From assembly GCA_003552885.1 (NCBI GenBank), contig PUPA01000104.1:1-8189 (forward strand): a DNA stretch of 8,189 bases, written 5' to 3'. The notes under the pieces were generated by a model. The model had not been told where the DNA came from. It saw only the letters and a list, made by a program, of their open reading frames with translations, and searched no databases. A program made the translations under genes and the position numbers. The number at the start of each line of letters is the position of its first letter. Position 1 is the stretch's first letter. The stretch comes from Natrialbaceae archaeon. GTDB lineage: Archaea > Halobacteriota > Halobacteria > Halobacteriales > Natrialbaceae. Below, piece after piece: positions 1-5,671 of this stretch.

Positions 1-125
1 GACTCGAAGCTCGTTCCGGGGCCGTCCGGCAGCGCCGGAACGAGGTCCATCGGGCTCGAGATCGGGTACTCTGCGCCCTCGAACGCGTCTATCATCTGCT
101 CGCGGAGTTCCGCCCTGTCTACCAT
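1..125 (-). CDS. MTH865-family protein, N-terminal part (cut by window edge)
   Basis: The reverse strand from the ATG at 125 encodes 41 residues before the window ends, beginning MVDRAELREQMIDAFEGAEY and continuing with PISSPMDLVPALPDGPGTSF. The pattern of a helix, then P-I-x-S-P-x-x-L, then A-L-P-x-G-P-x-T closely resembles the small archaeal MTH865 protein of Methanothermobacter, a compact helical protein of roughly 80-90 residues with no established function. About half of the gene is therefore missing to the left. The gene is divergent from the CopD-like membrane protein, and an AT-rich segment at 148-164 lies about 25-30 nt upstream of the ATG, which suits a leaderless transcript. Family assignment rests on remembered sequence similarity; the function is unknown. 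Confidence 0.82.
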   Translation of the reverse strand, partial: MVDRAELREQMIDAFEGAEYPISSPMDLVPALPDGPGTSFE

Positions 126-147
126 GACGGCTCGGGCTTCGTAGGCG

Positions 148-164
148 TAAATAATAAATTTTAA
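148..164. promoter_or_regulatory. AT-rich TATA-like promoter between divergent genes
   Basis: The run AATAATAAATTTTAA at about 150-164 is the most AT-rich stretch in this part of a GC-rich window. On the minus strand it reads TTTATTA centred about 28 nt upstream of the ATG at 125, the right spacing for a haloarchaeal TATA box with a leaderless start. On the plus strand it could also serve the CopD-like gene, with a leader of roughly 50 nt to the GTG at 239. Transcription start sites are inferred. Confidence 0.6.
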
Positions 165-238
165 GGTAGTTGATTGGCGTCCCTCCGGGTCGGCCGGTTC
201 CGGACGGCTGGCCGACCCGGGAGCCCGGCCCGGTCGCA

Positions 239-793
239 GTGGCCCGGATTTATGACTTCCCCGTCCCAACGACCGCCGTGCTGTTGACCGCCGCGTTCGT
301 GTTGCACGTGCTCTCGGGGGCCCTGTGGACCGGTGCGACGCTGTACTTCGTGTACGCCGTCTTGCCACGGGCCGCCGACGGAACCATGGGCCGGGAGTCG
401 TTCGTCGACGGACTGCACCGGCTGTTGCTTCTCACCCGGTGGACCGGACTCGTCCTGCCGCTGACCGGCGCTTACATGATCTGGACGCTGTACACGCCAC
501 TGGAGGCCCTGACGGCGACGACCCGGGGATGGCTCGTGCTCGCGATGCTCGGCCTCTGGGGGACCATGAACGGGCTCATCGAGGTCGGCGTCCTCCGGAC
601 GCGCCGGGAGATGGACGCGGAGGTCGGCTGGGGGACCTACATGGCCGAGGGGTTCCCCGTCGAGTCCCTCGACGGCGACGTCCCGGCGAGTCGCCTGGCG
701 GCGGTCGGTCGCCCCTACCTGCTCGCCGGCGGCGCGTGTGCCGTGTTGGTGCTCGTCGACGCGGCGCTCCTGGCCGGTGGAGTGCCGATCTGA
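239..793 (+). CDS. CopD-like four-helix integral membrane protein
   Basis: This gene encodes 184 residues from a GTG at 239. Four hydrophobic segments are visible: about residues 12-42, 67-86, 96-118 and 157-182. The first contains a His followed by Gly-x-x-Trp-x-Gly (HVLSGALWTGATLYFVYAVL), the kind of signature seen in CopD-like and related small haem- or copper-associated membrane proteins; the match is general and the substrate cannot be stated. The frame is open upstream to a TTG at 170, but that codon lies immediately beside the presumed TATA box and the extra residues are Pro/Gly-rich and unlike a signal peptide, so I prefer 239. The gene ends 6 bp before the stop of the convergent membrane-protein gene. 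Haloarchaeal homologues are often labelled simply transporter or CopD family. Confidence 0.72.
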   Translation: MARIYDFPVPTTAVLLTAAFVLHVLSGALWTGATLYFVYAVLPRAADGTMGRESFVDGLHRLLLLTRWTGLVLPLTGAYMIWTLYTPLEALTATTRGWLVLAMLGLWGTMNGLIEVGVLRTRREMDAEVGWGTYMAEGFPVESLDGDVPASRLAAVGRPYLLAGGACAVLVLVDAALLAGGVPI

Positions 794-799
794 GCCCCA

Positions 800-1663
800 T
801 TACAGCCGGCGCATGAACTCCGGGAGGATCCCCCGCTCGGTCGGGTCGCCGCCGGCCGGGGTCGGACCGGGACGGTCGGCGTCGCGGCCGACCTCGGCCG
901 GGCCAGCGCGGTTCGCCGGGGAGGTCGCTCCGGCGGCCGGCGGGTCGCCCCCGCCGGCACCTGCGGCCGGTCCACTCGCGCCGGTACCCGCGACCGACTC
1001 GCCCCCGACGGCACCCGCGGCCGGTCCACTCGCGCCGGTACCCGCGACCGACTCGCCCCCGACGGCATCCGCGGCCGGTCCACTCCCGACGGCACCCGCG
1101 GCCGACCTGTGCCCTCCCGCGACCGACCCGTCCTCCTCGGCCGGCTCCCCGCTCTCCCCGGCCGTCCCGACTGCCTCTTCGATCTCGGCGACGGCCCGCT
1201 CGAACGCCTCGGGACTCTCCGGGCCGAAGTAGTAGGGGTCGTTCGGTTCGAGGGCGGCCGACAGCCGGAGGTTGGCGACGGCCGCCGCCGCGAGCGCCGG
1301 GGCGAAGAGGATCTCGACGCCGGCGGCGGTCGGACCGGCGGTCAGGATCACCAGGAACGCCGACAGCGGCGAGTAGACGAGAAAGGCGAGGATCCGAAAC
1401 CAGCTGCCGACGTAGCCGTCGACCACGTAGGCGTAGACGCCGTAGGCGCCGACGACGAGCCCGACGTCGACGTAGAGTCCGACGAGCACCCCGACCTCGC
1501 TCGCGAGGAGGGTGTGGACGTACACCGCGAGCGCCGCGGTGAACACCGTCGCCCGGTTGACGTACGTCTCGTCGAGGGCCATCCCGAAGACGAGGATGGC
1601 GAGCTGTGCGAGCGCCGCGGCGAGCCACCACGGGAGCGCGTCGACGACGAGGCCGGGGAACAT
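800..1663 (-). CDS. Haloarchaeal multi-pass membrane protein with repetitive Gly/Ala/Ser tail
   Basis: From the ATG at 1663 the protein has 287 residues. About five hydrophobic helices occupy residues 9-28, 38-55, 56-80, 90-110 and 112-132. A short soluble segment with the motif DPYYFGPESPEAFERAVAEI follows at roughly 137-157. The remaining ~110 residues are low complexity (Gly, Ala, Ser, Asp, Glu), including two almost identical 18-residue units (core GGESVAGTGASGPAAG) encoded by a 54-bp tandem repeat. The protein ends with an ordered-looking motif, ERGILPEFMRRL, which may be a conserved terminal element after a variable linker. The frame is open further upstream to 1807, but that part is Arg/Gly-rich and translated from an 18-bp tandem repeat, so 1663 is the likelier start. 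I do not recognise the family and assign no function. Confidence 0.75.
   Translation of the reverse strand: MFPGLVVDALPWWLAAALAQLAILVFGMALDETYVNRATVFTAALAVYVHTLLASEVGVLVGLYVDVGLVVGAYGVYAYVVDGYVGSWFRILAFLVYSPLSAFLVILTAGPTAAGVEILFAPALAAAAVANLRLSAALEPNDPYYFGPESPEAFERAVAEIEEAVGTAGESGEPAEEDGSVAGGHRSAAGAVGSGPAADAVGGESVAGTGASGPAAGAVGGESVAGTGASGPAAGAGGGDPPAAGATSPANRAGPAEVGRDADRPGPTPAGGDPTERGILPEFMRRL
963..1085. repeat. 54-bp tandem repeat, two full copies plus partial copies, inside a CDS
   Basis: Units at 963-1016 and 1017-1070 start GCGGCCGGTCCACTCGCGCC and differ at one base only (C in the first, T in the second, at the GGCAC/TCC end). A third copy starts at 1071 with the first 15 bases and then jumps to the end of the unit. 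The bases at 945-962 resemble the end of a unit. The period is a multiple of three, so the membrane protein's tail keeps its frame. The near identity suggests recent expansion by slippage or unequal recombination. Confidence 0.93.
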
Positions 1664-1770
1664 TCGAACGTGATCGTGTCCGTTCGACTCGAGCCGTCGG
1701 GACGGCTTCAACGTTCGTCCCGTTTCGAGCCTCGATACGAGCGACGAGCCGGCGCGGTCTCGACCGGCAC

Positions 1771-1814
1771 CGCCGTCCCCGACCGACACGCCGTCCCCGA
1801 CCGACACGCCGTCC
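1771..1814. repeat. 18-bp intergenic tandem repeat (about 2.5 copies)
   Basis: The unit CGCCGTCCCCGACCGACA occurs at 1771-1788 and 1789-1806 without mismatch, followed by a partial copy from 1807. It lies in the 264-bp intergenic region between the divergent membrane-protein gene (start 1663) and the ribbon-helix-helix gene (start 1928), well upstream of the likely promoter of the latter. Apart from this array I see no gene in 1664-1927. Confidence 0.9.
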
Positions 1815-1895
1815 GGACCCCGTCGACGTCACGGCCGACGAGGCGAGTTTCGCCGAGACGCGGCCGCCCGCGGCTCCCCATCCCGGAACCCACAA

Positions 1896-1905
1896 CAGTA
1901 ATTAG
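1896..1905 (+). promoter_or_regulatory. Probable TATA box for the ribbon-helix-helix gene
   Basis: CAGTAATTAG is the only AT-rich patch upstream of the ATG at 1928, and its centre is about 28 nt before that codon. This fits a haloarchaeal TATA box driving a leaderless or nearly leaderless mRNA. No Shine-Dalgarno-like sequence is evident. Confidence 0.5.
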
Positions 1906-1927
1906 CTCGCGGCGACAGGTCGACCGC

Positions 1928-2314
1928 ATGGCGAAAGATACCGTCAGATATCCGGACGACGTGGTCGACGAGATCGACGCGCTCGTCGAAGACGGTATGT
2001 TCGAGAGCAAATCCGAGTTCTACCGGTTCTCCGCCGAGTACGTGTTGACCCTGATCGATCCCGAGCACGAGCCCGAGACGTTCAACTTCGACGAGATCAA
2101 AGCCGAACTCGAGATCGACCCCAGCGCGGCCGCCGGCGTCGGAACCGACGGCGGCACCTTCTTCCTCGAGGCCGTGATCACCGTCCGCAAACACGGCCTG
2201 CGTGGGGACTTCGAGGCCGCAGAGCGGTTTATCGACTCACACTACTCCCCGACCGACCAGGAGTGTCTCATCTTAGAGGAGCTACTCGGCAGCTACCGGG
2301 GCGGGCCGGGCTGA
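1928..2314 (+). CDS. Ribbon-helix-helix (CopG/NikR-type) DNA-binding protein with C-terminal extension
   Basis: The protein has 128 residues starting MAKDTVRYPDDVVDEIDALV. Residues 1-45 fit a ribbon-helix-helix fold: a short strand (DTVRYP), helix A (DDVVDEIDALVEDG) and, after a turn with the typical S-K-S-E-F, helix B (FYRFSAEYVLTLI). Such domains dimerise and place the N-terminal strands in the DNA major groove. Residues 46-128 form an acidic extension with two probable helices, including TFFLEAVITVRKHGLRGDFE, with none of the His/Cys nickel ligands expected of NikR. An RHH head with a longer haloarchaeal tail recalls the cell-division regulator CdrL, but ftsZ2 and cdrS are not visible here, so I give no symbol. 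The start at 1928 is favoured over the long Arg-rich upstream open frame by the TATA-like spacing. It is convergent with cbiP (53-bp gap). Confidence 0.85.
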   Translation: MAKDTVRYPDDVVDEIDALVEDGMFESKSEFYRFSAEYVLTLIDPEHEPETFNFDEIKAELEIDPSAAAGVGTDGGTFFLEAVITVRKHGLRGDFEAAERFIDSHYSPTDQECLILEELLGSYRGGPG

Positions 2315-2367
2315 GGACGTCGCTCGACGACCGGAGGACCGTCAGCCGACGACCGACCCGAAACCCC

Positions 2368-3909
2368 TCAGCCGACGAACGGCTCGCCGAGTGCCTCGAG
2401 ATCGAGGTTCTCGCGGACGAGCGCGGCCGCACGGTCGTACGGCGACGGGCCGCTGGCCGTGTCGTCCGCAGGCCGGGATCGGCCCGCGGACGCGTAGACG
2501 CGATCGACGAACGCCTCGCGGACCGACCGGTCGTCGAACAGCCCGTGGAGGTAGGTGCCGAGGACGTCCCCGTGGCGGGCGCTTCCCTCCTCGAGGGGTC
2601 GGTCGACGGCCGCGAGCGCCCGCGTCCGGCCGACGTGGATCTCATAGCCCGTGACGACTCCCTCCGCGCCCTCGATCGGCCCGCAGCCGTCGACGGCGAC
2701 GGTCCGGCGTTCGAGACGCTTTTGGGCCGCGAACGTCGTCTCGACGGGCAACAGCCCGAACCCCTCGACGGTCTCCCGGTCGCCGACGCCCTCGCGGTCG
2801 GCGTTCCGGAGCCGTTCCCCGAGCAGCTGGTAGCCCCCACAGAGCCCCACGATCGGGCCGGAGAAGGCCGCGAGCGCCGCCTCGAAGCCGGCCTCCCGGA
2901 GCGCGAGCAGGTCGTCGACGGTGTTTTTCGTCCCCGGGAGGACGACGGCGTCGGCGTCCGCGAGGGGGTCGTCGGGCCCGTCGTCGACCGGAACGTAGGC
3001 GACCCTGATCCCCGGGACGGCGGCCAGCGCCTCGAGGTCGGTCGCGTTCGAGATCCGGGGCAAGCGGGGGACCGCGACCGTCACGCTCCGGTCGGGCGGA
3101 ACGCCGTCGTCGTCGCCCACGGTGGCCCGGCGGTCGGTCGCCGGCAGGGCGACGCTGTCCTCCTCGGGGAGGCCGGGATCGTCGTAGGGCAACACGCCGA
3201 GGACCGGGACGCCGGTCAGGGACTCGATCTCCTCGATACCGGGCTCGAGGAGGGACTCGTCGCCACGGAACTTGGTGATCGCGGCGCCGACGACCCGCTC
3301 GCGGAGCGCCGCGGGCAGCAACTCGAGGGTGCCATAGAGGCTGGCGAACGCCCCGCCGCGCTCGATGTCGACGAGCAGGAGGATACCGACGTCCCGGCCG
3401 GACGCCCCCTCCTCGCGGGCGAGCCGGCTCGCGAACCGGACGGTCTCGACGTTCGCGAGGTCCCGGTCGTGGAGGTTGATCTCGGCGATCGAGCCCGCAC
3501 CCTCGGCGATCACGACCTCGCTCTCGGTGGCCAGCCGCCGGTAGGCGGTCTCGGCGACCTCCTGGGCGTGCTCCCACCGCTCCCCGTAGTAGTCGCCGAC
3601 AGAGAGGTGATCGCCGGGACGCCCCCCGAGGACGAGCTGGCTCTCGCCGCCGCGGGGCTTGAGCAAGACCGGGTTGAGGTCGGTCGTCGGCGTAATCCCG
3701 GCCGCTCGCGCCTGGACGAACTGTGAAACCCCAATCTCGCCGTACTCCCCGTCCGGGCGGACGACCACCCGGGCGTTGTTGCTCATGTTCTGGGCTTTGA
3801 ACGGGACGACGTCGACGCCGCGGTCCGCGAGGTGCCGACAGAGGCCGGCGGCGACCGTCGATTTGCCGACGTGGCTCGCGGTCCCGGCGACCAGCAGCGT
3901 CCGACTCAC
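2368..3909 (-). CDS. cbiP: Cobyric acid synthase (adenosylcobyrinate a,c-diamide amidotransferase)
   Basis: This is a full-length 513-residue CbiP/CobQ. The enzyme amidates side chains b, d, e and g of adenosylcobyrinic acid a,c-diamide, using glutamine and ATP, in the cytoplasmic cobalamin pathway. The N-terminal nucleotide-binding domain starts MSRTLLVAGTASHVGKSTVA with a P-loop variant (residues 9-18), then AQNMSNNARV (39-48), KPRGGESQLV (84-93) and AEGAGSIAEINLHDRDLANV (135-154). The C-terminal class I glutamine amidotransferase domain has the nucleophile Cys357 in GLCGGYQLLG and a probable catalytic His455 in GTYLHGLFD. The start is the GTG at 3909. The frame is open to an ATG at 4131, but that extension is Arg/Lys/Ser-rich and translated from a 27-bp repeat, contrary to the protein's acidic composition. 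No other corrinoid gene and no recognisable cobalamin riboswitch is present. Confidence 0.96.
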   Translation of the reverse strand: MSRTLLVAGTASHVGKSTVAAGLCRHLADRGVDVVPFKAQNMSNNARVVVRPDGEYGEIGVSQFVQARAAGITPTTDLNPVLLKPRGGESQLVLGGRPGDHLSVGDYYGERWEHAQEVAETAYRRLATESEVVIAEGAGSIAEINLHDRDLANVETVRFASRLAREEGASGRDVGILLLVDIERGGAFASLYGTLELLPAALRERVVGAAITKFRGDESLLEPGIEEIESLTGVPVLGVLPYDDPGLPEEDSVALPATDRRATVGDDDGVPPDRSVTVAVPRLPRISNATDLEALAAVPGIRVAYVPVDDGPDDPLADADAVVLPGTKNTVDDLLALREAGFEAALAAFSGPIVGLCGGYQLLGERLRNADREGVGDRETVEGFGLLPVETTFAAQKRLERRTVAVDGCGPIEGAEGVVTGYEIHVGRTRALAAVDRPLEEGSARHGDVLGTYLHGLFDDRSVREAFVDRVYASAGRSRPADDTASGPSPYDRAAALVRENLDLEALGEPFVG

Positions 3910-3959
3910 GGCTACAGTGAGGACGCGCCGGACTTGCCGCTGTCGGTCGCGGTTCGGTA

Positions 3960-4028
3960 CCGACTTCCTGTGGCTACGGCTCGACGCCGACTTCCTGTGG
4001 CTACGGCTCGACGCCGACTTCCTGTGGC
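3960..4028. repeat. 27-bp tandem repeat upstream of cbiP (2 full copies plus 15 bp)
   Basis: Units at 3960-3986 and 3987-4013 are identical, starting CCGACTTCCTGTGGCTACGG and ending CTCGACG, and a third copy continues for 15 bases to 4028. A degenerate relative (CCGCCCGTGGCTACCGACGG) follows around 4047-4066, at the end of the 58-aa ORF. The array lies in the 145-bp gap between that ORF and cbiP. Both coding directions stay open through it, which explains artefactual N-terminal extensions of cbiP. Confidence 0.93.
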
Positions 4029-4054
4029 GCGTCCCGTCGACGGACCGCCCGTGG

Positions 4055-4231
4055 CTACCGACGGACTTCGACCGGGTTCGCCGCGGAGAGGTAGGCCTCG
4101 GCGTTGTCGCGTTCGTAGACGTACAGCGCACCCGGTCCGAACGCCGCCTCGAGCCGCGGTGCGTGTCCCGACGGAACCGGGACGTGTGGCTCCTCGAGCC
4201 CGTGTGCAGGTAACACGAGTGTATCTGTCAT
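4055..4231 (-). CDS. Small conserved-looking protein of unknown function upstream of cbiP
   Basis: The ATG at 4231 opens a 58-residue frame reading MTDTLVLPAHGLEEPHVPVP, then SGHAPRLEAAFGPGALYVYE and RDNAEAYLSAANPVEVRR. Composition is that of a soluble haloarchaeal protein: acidic residues, no membrane segment and no Cys. It is compact, with a likely strand-turn-strand start, a central aromatic GALYVYE strand and a C-terminal helix. The gene shares the strand of cbiP and ends 145 bp before it, so co-transcription is possible, but nothing links it to corrinoid synthesis. A TATA-like CATATCGCTA (reverse strand, 4261-4270) lies about 35 nt upstream. I do not recognise the family. The start is well bounded because upstream residues in frame are Arg/Gly-rich and overlap non-coding DNA. 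Confidence 0.68.
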   Translation of the reverse strand: MTDTLVLPAHGLEEPHVPVPSGHAPRLEAAFGPGALYVYERDNAEAYLSAANPVEVRR

Positions 4232-4328
4232 ACTCCCATCCCCGACACGACTTCGGCCTCTAGCGATATGAGTGTACCCCCGATCGCGGTCGTGGCCGTC
4301 CCCGCCGGGGCCCGGTCGGGCGCCGTCC
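4232..4328. other. Intergenic gap with a TATA-like site for the 58-aa ORF
   Basis: This 97-bp segment separates the stop of the racemase-fold gene from the start of the 58-aa ORF on the same strand. It contains the TATA-like site at about 4261-4270 and a GC-rich stretch (CCCCGCCGGGGCCCGG, about 4300-4315) able to form a short hairpin just past the upstream gene's stop. That hairpin might assist termination, but it has no T-run. Confidence 0.35.
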
Positions 4329-5468
4329 CTACCGGAGCAAGAACCCCTCCCGGAACGGATCCACGGGGTCGAGCACGAACGTGTGTTTCCCCGTGACGTG
4401 GGCGCTCCCGCGGACGGTCGGCACGACCGCGTCGTAGCCGCCGTACTCGATCGGCCCCTCGTACCGACCGGTGAACGTCGAGCCGACGATGCTCTCGACC
4501 GTGAACGGTTCGCCCGGGGCGAGCCGACCGTCGTCGGCGGCGAGCGCGAGCCGGCCGCTGACGCCGGTGCCCGTCGGACAGCGGTCGACCTCGCCGTCGG
4601 CGAACACACAGACGTTGCGGCTGTCGGCTCCGTCTCCGACCGGCTCGCCCGTGAATATCGTCCCGTAGAGGAAGGACAGCTCCGACTCGTGGGGGTGGTC
4701 GATCTCGATGTCGTCGGCGACGGCGGCTTTGATCCGGCGACCGGCGTCGGCGAGCGTCGGCGCGTCCCCGGGGGAGAGTCCGACGCCGACCTCCGCCGCC
4801 CGACAGTAGGCGTAGAAGGCCCCGCCGAAGGCGACGTCGTACTCGACCCGGCCTACCCCGGGGACGTCGACGAGCCGGTCGCGGGCGTAGACGAACGACG
4901 GGACGTTCTCGAAGGCGACGCTGTCGACCGTCGGCGGTCCGTCGTCCCCGTCACCGGCGCTCTTCTCGTCTTCGGCGTTCCCCTCGTCACCGGCGTCGCC
5001 CCCGTTACCGACGTTCCCCTCGTCTTCGGCGTCGCCCCCGCTACCCCCGTCGTCCCCGACCGTCGGCCGCGCGGTCACGATTCCGGCGGGGGTCTCCATC
5101 CGGATCGGTCCGGGCTCGACCGCCCCGGCCTCGACGAGCACGGTGCCGAGGGCGACGATTCCGTGGCCACACATCGTGCTGTAGCCGTCGTTGTGGGTGA
5201 ACAGGACGCCGACGTCGGCGCTCCCGTCGGTCGGCTCGGTGAGGATCGCACCGTACATGTCGGCGTGGCCGCGGGGCTCGTACATCAGCGCCCGACGGTA
5301 CTCGTCGAGCTCCTCGCGGGCGTGCCGGCGTTTCTCCAGAATGCTCGCCCCTTCCGGATCCGGGAAGCCGTCGACGACGATCCGCAGGGGTTCCCCGCCG
5401 GTGTGGGCGTCGATCGTCTCGATCCGCGGCCACCCCTCGGGGGCCGTCCACTCCAGGTCGTCGATCAT
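4329..5468 (-). CDS. Proline racemase-fold enzyme, probably trans-3-hydroxy-L-proline dehydratase
   Basis: The ATG at 5468 gives 379 residues of the proline racemase superfamily. DAHTGGEPLRIV is at 20-31, the first catalytic motif STMCGHGIVALG carries Cys100, and the second motif is DRCPTGTGVSGR. Racemases and 4-hydroxyproline 2-epimerases usually read DRSPCGTG there, with a second catalytic Cys. Here that position is Thr299, and a Cys (297) sits two residues earlier. A Cys/Thr pair is the known signature of trans-3-hydroxy-L-proline dehydratase, which forms delta-1-pyrroline-2-carboxylate, so dehydration is my preferred prediction. The start motif, the DHPHESELSFLYGTIFTG region and the C-terminal DPFREGFLL are intact. 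Residues about 137-178 are an acidic Gly/Asp/Glu/Asn-rich repetitive insertion that the family normally lacks. The gene is divergent from yhhQ, with 203 bp between; no partner reductase gene is in view. Confidence 0.9.
   Translation of the reverse strand: MIDDLEWTAPEGWPRIETIDAHTGGEPLRIVVDGFPDPEGASILEKRRHAREELDEYRRALMYEPRGHADMYGAILTEPTDGSADVGVLFTHNDGYSTMCGHGIVALGTVLVEAGAVEPGPIRMETPAGIVTARPTVGDDGGSGGDAEDEGNVGNGGDAGDEGNAEDEKSAGDGDDGPPTVDSVAFENVPSFVYARDRLVDVPGVGRVEYDVAFGGAFYAYCRAAEVGVGLSPGDAPTLADAGRRIKAAVADDIEIDHPHESELSFLYGTIFTGEPVGDGADSRNVCVFADGEVDRCPTGTGVSGRLALAADDGRLAPGEPFTVESIVGSTFTGRYEGPIEYGGYDAVVPTVRGSAHVTGKHTFVLDPVDPFREGFLLR
4977..5045. repeat. 36-bp-period direct repeat encoding an acidic insertion
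   Basis: Two 33-bp copies, 4977-5009 and 5013-5045, both starting GTTCCCCTCGTC, differ at three positions. They encode GGDAEDEGN-like and GGDAGDEGN-like units inside the racemase-fold protein. Flanking bases (4938-4976) contain further degenerate GTC/CTCGTC elements. The period preserves the frame. Confidence 0.85.
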
Positions 5469-5671
5469 CGACCCTCCCGTCGAGCCGGACGGACAAAGAG
5501 TTCGTGGTCACCACTCGTCGTCCGGCCGGGTGCCCGACCTCCCGAACCGACGAACCCGAACCGGTACTCCCTCCGAATCGATACTTCCGGGCTCCCCGTG
5601 CATAGTCAGAGATTCTCCGGAGCTTCTTCGGATAGCACCGTTTAAGTAACCGAGGTGGGTAGACGGCGTCG
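5469..5671. promoter_or_regulatory. Divergent promoter region, with TATA box for yhhQ
   Basis: This region separates two divergent genes. GTTTAAGTAAC at about 5640-5650 is a strong TATA-like element centred 27 nt before the yhhQ ATG at 5672, implying a leaderless mRNA. For the minus-strand gene, CTCTTTGT (reverse strand, about 5488-5495) lies about 25 nt from the ATG at 5468 and is a weaker candidate. I see no gene here. Confidence 0.55.

Noticed and set aside
576..1895. Minus-strand open frame of 439 codons, very Arg-rich
   Set aside because: It is out of phase with the membrane-protein gene on the same strand, and its composition is the typical Arg/Gly artefact of a shifted frame.
1109..1927. 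N-terminal extension of the ribbon-helix-helix protein
   Set aside because: The extension runs antisense through the membrane-protein gene and the 18-bp repeats; the ATG at 1928 fits the TATA spacing and the domain start.
2315..2367. Bidirectional terminator between the RHH gene and cbiP
   Set aside because: The 53-bp gap has neither a convincing hairpin nor a T-run, so no terminator is called.
2263..3726. Long plus-strand open frame of 487 codons
   Set aside because: It lies antisense to cbiP, whose motifs are unmistakable; long antisense frames are expected in GC-rich haloarchaeal DNA.
3960..4028. Repeats as a CRISPR array
   Set aside because: The units are contiguous without spacers and there are no cas genes; it is a simple tandem repeat.
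3910..4054. Cobalamin riboswitch ahead of cbiP
   Set aside because: No B12-box-like sequence or appropriate folding was seen, and the space is occupied by the 27-bp array.
4272..5645. Long plus-strand open frame of 457 codons
   Set aside because: It is antisense to the racemase-fold gene and shows no protein-like motifs.
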